Positions 14,260 to 20,906 of a DNA stretch of 24,382 nt are shown here, in pieces (position 1 is the first letter of the stretch; each line of letters begins with the position of its first letter). A program made the position numbers and the translations under genes. Under the pieces are notes generated by a model. It was not told the origin of the DNA and ran no database searches. It saw only the letters and a list, made by a program, of their open reading frames with translations. The stretch is from a virus, in IMG/VR virus record IMGVR_UViG_3300021964_000516, positions 1 through 24,382 of that record, one strand, 5' to 3'.

Positions 14260-14855
14260 TATCCCATGACCTCTTGTTGTGGAGCCGCAAGAAGACTTTC
14301 AGTAGGCTCTTCTTGCATTTCTGCATTAACATTACCGTCTACAGCTTCAGAAGGCTCTATTGTTCTAAGTCTTTCTTGACTAGTTTCAGACAAGAATGGA
14401 AGAGACATTTTCATTTCTTTAAACTTTTGTATATTGTCTCTACGCTCTTTAGATAGCCTAGCCCCTAAAACCACAGGATCGTTTTCTTCTTCAGAGGCTT
14501 CGCCCCTTTCTATTACAAAGTCCACTCCTGCTCTTTCTGCAAGAGCCATGATAATATAGGCTGTAGGCTCTATCAAAAGAGTCATTAAATTTACATCCCA
14601 TTTGCCCTGTGTAAAGCCTGTAAAAAGAATTACTTGCACAACATCCATTACAGGAATACCTTCAAGTAGACTTTGTATTAGCTGATCATAACGATCTTCA
14701 TCAATTAGTTCAGAAAAAATCCATTCTGAAGCCGCATGAATATCTACATACTCAGGCGGCTTTTCATAAGGTGCGGGGTCATCTGGATCTGAAGTTAGGC
14801 TAGAGCCGGGAATAGGCCCACCCCGCAATATTGCATCAAAATATTCTTCATCCAT
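14259..14855 (-). CDS. Acidic virion-associated hypothetical protein, 198 aa
   Basis: A 198-aa acidic protein. The central part (HAASEWIFSELIDEDRYDQL, IPVMDVVQVILFTGFTQGKW, LLIEPTAYIIMALAERAGVD) is hydrophobic-helical and resembles a conserved hypothetical family that I recall from marine phage structural modules. The C-terminal third is Glu/Ser-rich and probably disordered. Its length equals T7 gp14 (196 aa) and it sits before the 481- and 1395-aa genes, but its composition is unlike gp14, so equivalence is not claimed. The start ATG 14855 and the stop of the 402-aa gene overlap by one base. Confidence 0.65.
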   Translation of the reverse strand: MDEEYFDAILRGGPIPGSSLTSDPDDPAPYEKPPEYVDIHAASEWIFSELIDEDRYDQLIQSLLEGIPVMDVVQVILFTGFTQGKWDVNLMTLLIEPTAYIIMALAERAGVDFVIERGEASEEENDPVVLGARLSKERRDNIQKFKEMKMSLPFLSETSQERLRTIEPSEAVDGNVNAEMQEEPTESLLAAPQQEVMG

Positions 14856-16063
14856 TATGCCGGTACTCCCCTAGCCCTTGCTTGTTCTACATATTGATTA
14901 AAGTTGTATTGCTGTGACATTACCCCATAAGGATTAGCCATAGCATACTGTGTACCTACCTGACTTATAAGACCTTCATATGGGTTTGCACTAGAAGTCA
15001 CAGGACTAATAGAAGTTTCAAAGTCTCCTAATGCTACTGAACTTGAATAAGCAATTGGTCTTAGTTGTTCAGCGGTTGGTGAAAGCCCTGTTGCTTGTGC
15101 TATAGCTTCTCGCCCTAAAGCCTTTCCAGTTTCAGGTATAAAATCAGTAACTGCTTCCCTAATTTTTGCTCTTCCAACCCCTAAAAGTTCATCTGAGCTT
15201 TTGCCCGTTAAAAACTTACTTGTTTTATCTAGCAAAGAACTTTCTGAAGCAACATAGTCTGGTACACCCGTTGATATAGGTGCAGTAGTTGTGCCGCTTG
15301 CAACAGTTGCTGGTGGTGGCCCTTTCATATAAGTTACACCATCTATTGTTCCAACAGGGCCAAAGGGATCTCCTCCCAATAAAGGCTCTCCCCCAACTCT
15401 CGCCATAGCCGCTTCAGTTTGAAGCCTGTCTTTTGTTAAAGCATCTAAGGCGCTCTCACTATCAATAGCCTCTCTTAGAGGTGCTTCATTCATTAATGAA
15501 TCTTCTGGAATTTCTTTTAAAGTTCTTTGAGGTACTGATACTTCAGACAATGGATCAAGATTAAAAATATTGCCTCCTGCTTTGGCTATATCTGTCATAG
15601 ACTTTTGAGTAACTTCCCAAGCACTAGAAAAAGTTTTCTGAGTTATGTCTAGTCTTCCACCTGTAAGAGTGTTTAAAGCGTCACCTAAGCCCGGAATTTT
15701 ATTGGCTACAGCGCCTATTGTTTCGCCTATAACATTTGTAACGCCTTTTGTCACAGTGCTAAAAAACTTAGAGGTATTAGAAGCTACTTTTACGGCCCCT
15801 TGAATAAAGCTAGAGGCCGCTTGACCAACAGCACCCATGCCCTGCAAAGCTCCTGCAAGACCACCAACAGTACTGCCTGTCCCAACTAATAAGCCCGATA
15901 ACATTTGCCCGACCCCCGGCAGGACAAGTGCAAGACCGATTTGACCAATAATCCCAATCTTGCCCATAAATTTTCCAATCTTTTTAAAGGCGCTTTTAAT
16001 TCCCTTGCCAATTTTTTTAATGACTTTCTTTATACCTTTAAATATTTTCTTGAAGAATCCCAT
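14855..16063 (-). CDS. Virion protein with cationic amphipathic, membrane-active N-terminus, 402 aa
   Basis: Residues 1-37 are a Lys-rich amphipathic helix (MGFFKKIFKGIKKVIKKIGK and onward) with 13 Lys and no acidic residue, looking like a cationic antimicrobial peptide. Residues 38-95 are a Gly/Ala/Leu-rich hydrophobic region (IGLALVLPGVGQMLSGLLVG). The first acidic residue is Glu114. The remainder is soluble and Ser/Thr/Pro-rich. In marine phages such proteins lie among the structural genes; I infer a pore or membrane-contact role during DNA ejection. A phage-made lytic peptide is an alternative. ATG 16063 has GGGAGG spaced 8 bases away. It follows the 932-aa repeat protein by 4 bases. Confidence 0.75.
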   Translation of the reverse strand: MGFFKKIFKGIKKVIKKIGKGIKSAFKKIGKFMGKIGIIGQIGLALVLPGVGQMLSGLLVGTGSTVGGLAGALQGMGAVGQAASSFIQGAVKVASNTSKFFSTVTKGVTNVIGETIGAVANKIPGLGDALNTLTGGRLDITQKTFSSAWEVTQKSMTDIAKAGGNIFNLDPLSEVSVPQRTLKEIPEDSLMNEAPLREAIDSESALDALTKDRLQTEAAMARVGGEPLLGGDPFGPVGTIDGVTYMKGPPPATVASGTTTAPISTGVPDYVASESSLLDKTSKFLTGKSSDELLGVGRAKIREAVTDFIPETGKALGREAIAQATGLSPTAEQLRPIAYSSSVALGDFETSISPVTSSANPYEGLISQVGTQYAMANPYGVMSQQYNFNQYVEQARARGVPA

Positions 16064-16067
16064 TTAC

Positions 16068-18866
16068 TTAGCCTCCCGGAAATATTGCATCAACTAGATT
16101 TTTCAAAGCAGTAGTGCCCGTTCTTGAGTCCTTACCAGCCGCCGCTTCGTTACCAAGAGCTACAGCATATAGCTGAGTCTTTCTAGTTTCTTCGTTTTCA
16201 TATTGCTGTCTGAGATAGTTTGCTTCATCTCTAAACTGTTGCCACATATTTTGTTGCTCTTGTAAACTGATGTTAAAGGCGTTCTGAGCATTTTGTTGAT
16301 TAGCGGCATTTTGTGCGGCAGTGTCTGCTGTAGCCAACTGTCGCTTCCAAGCTACATCTGCCTGTGCAATCGCTTGTGCATTTGCGGCATTAAACTGATC
16401 ACGCCTAAACTCTTGATCAGCTACAAACTGTTGAGCCTGTAAAGTCATTTGATTGTTTGCAATATATTCATTACTAGAAACTTGCATTCTTGTTTGTTGT
16501 AGATTTGCCGCAATTCCAGCATTAGTTAAAGAAGCTTGATTTTTAGCTTGTTGATTAGCTAACTCTTGGCGGTTCTGTTGTTCAGTATTAAACTGTGCCA
16601 TAGCATTTTGCTGTGAAACATTAAACTGATCTACCTGAGATGCCAAACTTGCATTAAATTGATTTACTTGATTTGTGCTTTGAGCATTAAACTGTCTTGC
16701 GGCATTCTGAGCCGCTTGATTAGACAGCAAAGCTTGTTGTTGCATCTGAGCATCAATCACTGCCGCCTGCTGACGATTGTTTAGGTTTGCTAAATCCATT
16801 TGCAAAAACGACTGTGCGTTCTGTGCCGCAAGTTTTGTCTGAGCATCAAGGTTAGCTATATCTAACTGAGCCATAGCCGTAGCATTTTGAATAACGGTTT
16901 GCTGTCTATTATTCAAATCTTGCATGGTCATAGTTTGCATAAACTTACTATTAGCCAGAATAACTTGTTGGTCAGCACTAAACTGAGCCATATCCATGTT
17001 TGCGACCATTGAAGCATTTTGAAGCGCACGTTGCTGGTCAGCATTAAGCTGTGCAACATTCATACGATTTGCAACTTCGGCCTGAAGCAAATTAGTCTTC
17101 ATGCGAGAATCAAGATTAGCAAGTCTTGTTTGTTGTTCAGCCGTCAGATTTTCTGAGCCTGCTTGATTTAAGGCAGTTAGATTTGCAAGTTCCATTTGCT
17201 GTTCGTTGCTAAGGTTTGCCAACTCCATCTGTTGCTTAAAGCCTGCATTCTTAGAAAGAAAGTCTGCGGCAGTTTGCATTTCAACAAGACGAGACTGATT
17301 TTCAGCAGACATATTCGCCGCATTAGTCTGAAACTCAAACTGAAGATTTGCTAGTTCAGTCTGCTGTTCGTTACCTAAGTTCTGAGCATTGATCGACTGT
17401 TGGTTCTGAACATTCTGGATTGCTGTTTGCTGACGATTTTGAAGGTTCGCCATTCTCGTTTGCTGTGCTTGAGCCGCAGAAGTAATCATAGCGTCCTGTG
17501 CAAACTGGCTTTGAAGCACTGACATTTGCTGTGCCATCTGAGCCGTCTGAGAAGCCGCTGTTTGACGATTAGCGGTGTTTTGAAGCCTTCGCTGTGCGTC
17601 TAGGTTAGCTTGCTGTACATTGGCCTGTTGCTCGTTTGAGAGGTTCTGAGCGGCCCTTTGTTGTAAAGCCTGTGCATTAGACTGAGCAATCGGCATAGCA
17701 CTTTGAATAATAGAATTTAAAAGTGCATCACGGCCTACGGTAGAAGCTGATAAGCCTCTTTGAGCCAGCATTCTATTTACTTGTTCTACTGCTGGTCTAG
17801 CCCATACAGGTACTTCACCATCTTCAATACCACCAAGAAGCGTTTCCATCTGTGAAGATACAAGAGCCTCTGTAGGCAAAGCCGCAACAGCCGCCTGCAC
17901 CTCTATAGGCTCATTATCTATTTGAGCTTCAACAGTGGCAGGGTCTTCAACGATAGTTGCACTAAGCTCTGGAGGAATCTCTCCAACTTCTGCAACCATC
18001 TCAGCCGCCGCACCTTTAGCCGCTGTGCCCTTTACTTGACGTACTTGAGCGGCCTCATAGTTTAAAGTTTCTAATATCTGAGCGGCTTCTGCATCTTGAG
18101 CGGCCTTACCAATAATAGCTTCTCTCTGAGCTACTTCTGCTTCTTTTGTTGGAGCTACATCTGTAACTTGACCTGTAACTTTATCGACATAGGCACCGTC
18201 AGAAATGTCGTACTGTGCGGCCTGCTTAGTTAAAGCGGCTTGTTCTTGTGCGGCATCTCTTTCAGCCGCTACAGCCCTTTCAGTAAGTTCTTTTTCATCT
18301 ACTCTAGCTATAGCGCCTTCGCTTAGTTCACCTTGTGCCGCCTGTACTGTAGGAACATCTTCTGGAGATATTGTAGCCGCCCGATATGTTGCGGCTGGTA
18401 TAGGTGTAGGTGCCTGTGCTGTCGTCGCATCCCCAGCAGTTTTTGCCCGTCCAGTAAATGCTGTAGCTGTTGGTGCGGCCCCGCCACCTCCTGTACCACC
18501 AGTAAAACTAGTGTCTACCGTAGCCTGCCCCGGCCCTAATGTAATAACTTCTGAAGGGTCTGTAATACCGGGAACATTTCCAAGCAACTCTACTGTTGCT
18601 GGTGTAGGAGGCGTCATAGCTGTGGGAGGTGTAAGATCCTTTGCAGGATCACCTATAGGCTCTGCACCGCCAGCACCACCACCGGGGCCACCACCGCCGG
18701 GGCCACCACCGCCGGGGCCACCGCCACCACCACCGTTTGCGTTGTGCTCAGGATCGGCAGGACTATGCGGTGTAAACTGGCCTACTTTATTTATAGAGTG
18801 TGAGCCGCTGTGATATTCCCGCCTGACCTTTCTACGCTTACGATTCTTTTTCTTTGCTTGAGCCAT
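16068..18866 (-). CDS. 932-aa structural protein with 46 hendecad repeats
   Basis: A large fibrous, presumably virion, protein. In order: a very basic N-terminus (KKKNRKRRKVRR, residues 5-16); a Gly/Pro tandem repeat (45-68); an Ala/Pro/Thr-rich region with charged helices (70-350); a conserved-looking block VPVWARPAVEQVNRMLAQRG, LSASTVGRD and QSAMPIAQ (352-395) that resembles part of marine phage structural proteins; an exact 11-residue repeat from 396 to 901; and a 31-residue tail ending AIFPGG. The repeat is Gln/Asn/Ala-rich with hydrophobics at fixed positions, pointing to a long hendecad-type coiled coil. The role could be internal core, tail or fibre scaffold; neighbours favour a virion or ejection role. 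ATG 18866 has GAGGA spaced 8 bases away. Confidence 0.85.
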   Translation of the reverse strand: MAQAKKKNRKRRKVRREYHSGSHSINKVGQFTPHSPADPEHNANGGGGGGPGGGGPGGGGPGGGAGGAEPIGDPAKDLTPPTAMTPPTPATVELLGNVPGITDPSEVITLGPGQATVDTSFTGGTGGGGAAPTATAFTGRAKTAGDATTAQAPTPIPAATYRAATISPEDVPTVQAAQGELSEGAIARVDEKELTERAVAAERDAAQEQAALTKQAAQYDISDGAYVDKVTGQVTDVAPTKEAEVAQREAIIGKAAQDAEAAQILETLNYEAAQVRQVKGTAAKGAAAEMVAEVGEIPPELSATIVEDPATVEAQIDNEPIEVQAAVAALPTEALVSSQMETLLGGIEDGEVPVWARPAVEQVNRMLAQRGLSASTVGRDALLNSIIQSAMPIAQSNAQALQQRAAQNLSNEQQANVQQANLDAQRRLQNTANRQTAASQTAQMAQQMSVLQSQFAQDAMITSAAQAQQTRMANLQNRQQTAIQNVQNQQSINAQNLGNEQQTELANLQFEFQTNAANMSAENQSRLVEMQTAADFLSKNAGFKQQMELANLSNEQQMELANLTALNQAGSENLTAEQQTRLANLDSRMKTNLLQAEVANRMNVAQLNADQQRALQNASMVANMDMAQFSADQQVILANSKFMQTMTMQDLNNRQQTVIQNATAMAQLDIANLDAQTKLAAQNAQSFLQMDLANLNNRQQAAVIDAQMQQQALLSNQAAQNAARQFNAQSTNQVNQFNASLASQVDQFNVSQQNAMAQFNTEQQNRQELANQQAKNQASLTNAGIAANLQQTRMQVSSNEYIANNQMTLQAQQFVADQEFRRDQFNAANAQAIAQADVAWKRQLATADTAAQNAANQQNAQNAFNISLQEQQNMWQQFRDEANYLRQQYENEETRKTQLYAVALGNEAAAGKDSRTGTTALKNLVDAIFPGG
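16164..17681 (-). repeat. 46 x 11-residue (33-bp) hendecad array inside the 932-aa gene
   Basis: 1518 bp equal 46 units of 33 bp with no insertion or deletion. Typical units are ANLNNRQQAAV, ANLSNEQQMEL, QNLGNEQQTEL and AQLNADQQRAL. Asn at position 2, Gln at positions 7-8 and a hydrophobic residue at positions 3 and 11 recur. Towards the C-terminus position 1 becomes Phe in several units (FNAQSTNQVNQ, FNASLASQVDQ, FNVSQQNAMAQ). Units are diverged at DNA level, so this is an old, selected protein repeat. Confidence 0.9.
18684..18728 (-). repeat. 15-bp tandem repeat encoding GGGGP
   Basis: Three copies of GGGGCCACCACCGCC (plus-strand sense), the first two identical (18684-18698, 18699-18713) and the third with two changes. 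They encode the Gly-Gly-Gly-Gly-Pro linker of the 932-aa protein, and the low-complexity Gly stretch continues on both sides. Copy number is likely to vary by slippage. Confidence 0.85.
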
Positions 18867-18877
18867 TTATATATTCC

Positions 18878-19237
18878 TCAGTACGACCAGATTGCAGGAG
18901 ATGGAAAAGCTTCTTCTGCCATATCTAAGTGTATAAATCGTCCTTTTCCTTTTTGATTAACACCTATTCTTTTTACGCCATGCTTCATGGCAACTTCAAG
19001 AACCTTTAAAGCTTTATCCCCGCTTACGGCTATATCGACTGCACACCCTGTTGTATGTGCGCCTACGCGACTCTTAGAAGCCTCTATAGGATGGTCAACA
19101 CATCTGTATCCAGAGCTAATAACAAAAGCAAAACCACACTCTTCTCTAATGTTATTTAAAACCTTTAAAAATTCTTCATCAAACTTATATGCACCACAAT
19201 GTTGACAACTCAACTCTTCTTTTGTAAAGTAACTCAT
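18878..19237 (-). CDS. M15-family peptidase endolysin, 119 aa
   Basis: A small zinc peptidase of the M15 (D-Ala-D-Ala carboxypeptidase / L-Ala-D-Glu endopeptidase) type that would cut the peptide cross-links of peptidoglycan. It shows SSGYRC (Arg45), GAHTTGCAVDIAV giving zinc ligands His61 and Asp68, and RFIHLDM giving His103 with Asp105. The length is typical for a single-domain phage Peptidase_M15-type protein. A Cys pair near the N-terminus (CQHCG, 11 and 14) is a common extra in this subgroup. There is no signal peptide, so release would depend on the adjacent holin. ATG 19237 has AGAG spaced 7 bases away; it lies 2 bases after the holin gene. Confidence 0.9.
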   Translation of the reverse strand: MSYFTKEELSCQHCGAYKFDEEFLKVLNNIREECGFAFVISSGYRCVDHPIEASKSRVGAHTTGCAVDIAVSGDKALKVLEVAMKHGVKRIGVNQKGKGRFIHLDMAEEAFPSPAIWSY

Positions 19238-19239
19238 TC

Positions 19240-19635
19240 TTAGTCTCTAGCGACCTTTTTAGTTTTCTCTACAGTTCTCATAGCTCCTAAGCCTAACATA
19301 CCCAAAAGTACTGGCATCATCTCACCAATATCTAAATTAGGCATGATAACATTTATACCAGCCAAAGCACAAGCAAAGTTCCCAATAGGGACAGCAATAA
19401 AATTAAACCCCATACCGGCAACACAAATCCAACCTGTCGCTGGACGCCATCCAGACACAAAGATGCTAGTGTGTTTAGCTTCTTCACGATTAATTGATAT
19501 TTGTTCTTTAGCCAATTCATGGGCGTGTCTTGTAGCCATTGTAGAAATTTCATGGGCCAACCTCGCTTTTTCGTCTGCATCTGGAATAAACTTATCTAGC
19601 AAGCCCGTGACAGGGCCAATCAACATATCTAACAT
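19240..19635 (-). CDS. Holin (3TM-type), 131 aa
   Basis: The membrane protein expected to time lysis and release the M15 endolysin. The N-terminal 60 residues form a soluble helix (FIPDADEKARLAHEI). The marker segment SIFVSGWRPATGWICVAGMG, which resembles the Phage_holin_3TMs family signature (...WRP..GW), starts the first hydrophobic region, extended by FNFIAVPIGNFACALAG. A second hydrophobic stretch is MMPVLLGMLGLGAM near the C-terminus, ending in a basic tail. I choose ATG 19635 (MLDMLIGPV): GAGG sits 5 bases upstream and the preceding gene stops 2 bases before. A longer frame reaching 19689 has no support and would lie inside that gene. Confidence 0.85.
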   Translation of the reverse strand: MLDMLIGPVTGLLDKFIPDADEKARLAHEISTMATRHAHELAKEQISINREEAKHTSIFVSGWRPATGWICVAGMGFNFIAVPIGNFACALAGINVIMPNLDIGEMMPVLLGMLGLGAMRTVEKTKKVARD

Positions 19636-19637
19636 AC

Positions 19638-19907
19638 TTACCTCATCATATACACAAGGAATGATGCGCCTGCTGAGATAGCAACCCACATTAGTCTTTC
19701 TGCACCCTTAACAGTTTTAGAGTTTAAAATTACATCGTTACTAAGTTGTTTAATGTCTTCTTCTTGATCGTCTAATCTTTTTTCATGTCTATCAAGCCTT
19801 TTGAAGACTGATAATAATCTTTCGTCAATACGAGCAAGATCAGCAATTGTATTAGAAAGCTTATCTAGTTTTTCTTCTATGCGCTCTAAGCGTTGTTCTG
19901 TAGCCAC
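19638..19907 (-). CDS. Coiled-coil protein with C-terminal membrane anchor, 89 aa
   Basis: A predicted heptad coiled coil (EQRLERIEEKLDKLSNTIAD, RLDRHEKRLDDQEEDIKQL) followed by one C-terminal TM helix (MWVAISAGASFLVYMM). This resembles the small hemolysin XhlA-like or holin-associated proteins of phage lysis blocks; the exact family is uncertain. The start is probably GTG 19907, because GGAGG (19914-19918) lies 6 bases upstream. A GTG two codons earlier (19913) overlaps the previous stop but has no spacing to that Shine-Dalgarno. It is sandwiched between the 157-aa TM protein and the holin. Confidence 0.75.
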   Translation of the reverse strand: MATEQRLERIEEKLDKLSNTIADLARIDERLLSVFKRLDRHEKRLDDQEEDIKQLSNDVILNSKTVKGAERLMWVAISAGASFLVYMMR

Positions 19908-19909
19908 TG

Positions 19910-20383
19910 TCACCCTCCAAAACTCTGTATAAAACTAACGGTTGTCCATATAACTCCACCAGCTACCATTAGTCCTACAACAATGGCTGATACGTCTAGC
20001 ATTCTTCTTTGTCTACGTCTTTGTTTGTAGATCATGCGTTCACGCTTGGCTTTTATGTCCTTACGCATCTGCATCATTTCTTTATATGTTTCAGTTCCAT
20101 AAGCCCAAGTAATTAGTTCTCTTACTTGTTTCTCTTGTTCTTCTATTTTCTTTTTAGCTATAACGGCATTGAGTGCTTGTTCTTCTACAGAGTTACCGTC
20201 AAACATCTTTTTAAATAACGGTGGGTTCTCTGCTTCTTTTTCAGCTTCTTTTATATCAGAAACTAAACCGTACCAGTGTCCTAGCTTTTGAGCTACGTGT
20301 TCAATTTCAGCGCCTTTACTGACAAGGACTTGAATGCCCTTGAATGTAGAAGACGCTATAGCTACTAACGATACGGGATCCAT
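19910..20383 (-). CDS. Lysis-block membrane protein, 157 aa
   Basis: A conserved-looking phage protein whose N-terminus MDPVSLVAIASSTFKGIQVL and central AEIEHVAQKLGHWYGLVSDI, PPLFKKMF, and AVIAKKKIEEQEKQVREL are familiar from marine phage genomes, without known function. A long charged helix with a strongly basic end (RRRQRR) leads into one TM helix (VSAIVVGLMVAGGVIWTTV) near the C-terminus, so it is probably tail-anchored with the bulk in the cytoplasm. It precedes the coiled-coil/TM protein and holin, which suggests a lysis-control role (inference). Its stop overlaps the next start region. Confidence 0.75.
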   Translation of the reverse strand: MDPVSLVAIASSTFKGIQVLVSKGAEIEHVAQKLGHWYGLVSDIKEAEKEAENPPLFKKMFDGNSVEEQALNAVIAKKKIEEQEKQVRELITWAYGTETYKEMMQMRKDIKAKRERMIYKQRRRQRRMLDVSAIVVGLMVAGGVIWTTVSFIQSFGG

Positions 20384-20386
20384 AGA

Positions 20387-20893
20387 TTACTCTGGCTTTG
20401 TAGGCCACGTAATAGTCTGTGGAAATCCTTCTTGCTGTGGTACGTCTCGTAGAGCCTGTCTGTAGGTCGCCATATCCGCTGACATTGTTATATCTGATAA
20501 GCCATAGTGATCTGTAGCTTTTAACAGATCGTCCCGTGTAGCGCGTTCTGTGGCCTCTGCTTCTTTTAAATCAAAAGCCGCTTTATCTGCCCTTTGTTCG
20601 TCGGCAGTAACAACGCCTACAACATTTCTATTTTCATCATAAATATTAGAGTCTGCGAACATTGGCTTTAATATCCACTTTTCCTGCCAAACCCCATCAA
20701 CATTTTCTACGCCATCACGAATTAACTCTTCTTCATTTCCGGGCGTGGGTGGCGTGACTTTTTGAACCTCAACTACATTAAGCGTTCTTAATGTTTCAGC
20801 AGTCCAATGCAAAGGAAGCGAAATATGTTTATTTTCAGACAATAATTCAGATTTGGTTTTTGTTTCTTCAGTTGTTAAATCAACATATAGCAT
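20387..20893 (-). CDS. Tail assembly chaperone-like protein, 168 aa
   Basis: The C-terminal 45 residues (SADMATYRQALRDV..., then GFPQTITWPTKP) match the pattern of Phage_tail_APC-type tail/fibre assembly proteins, including the YRQALRD and GFP-x-x-I-x-WP motifs. The 5' region encodes a helix-rich acidic body with a W-x-x-K/W-x-L element. The second paralogue is the 94-aa gene at 23603-23887; both flank the fibre genes, implying fibre chaperoning. ATG 20893 is chosen because GAGG (20901-20904) sits 7 bases upstream; ATG 20899 is too close to it. Confidence 0.75.
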   Translation of the reverse strand: MLYVDLTTEETKTKSELLSENKHISLPLHWTAETLRTLNVVEVQKVTPPTPGNEEELIRDGVENVDGVWQEKWILKPMFADSNIYDENRNVVGVVTADEQRADKAAFDLKEAEATERATRDDLLKATDHYGLSDITMSADMATYRQALRDVPQQEGFPQTITWPTKPE

Positions 20894-20906
20894 TGTCATT
20901 CCTCAC

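Noticed and set aside
16164-17681. 33-base periodicity that a repeat finder could take for a CRISPR-like array
   Set aside because: Repeats are diverged, contiguous and fully explained by an in-frame 11-residue protein repeat; there are no spacers and no cas genes.
18205-18813. 202-aa plus-strand frame, Ala/Val/Pro-rich
   Set aside because: Antisense shadow of the Gly/Ala/Pro low-complexity region of the 932-aa gene; no stops because of GC-rich composition.
19636-19689. N-terminal extension of the holin frame
   Set aside because: It lies inside the coiled-coil/TM gene; ATG 19635 has its own Shine-Dalgarno directly after that gene's stop.
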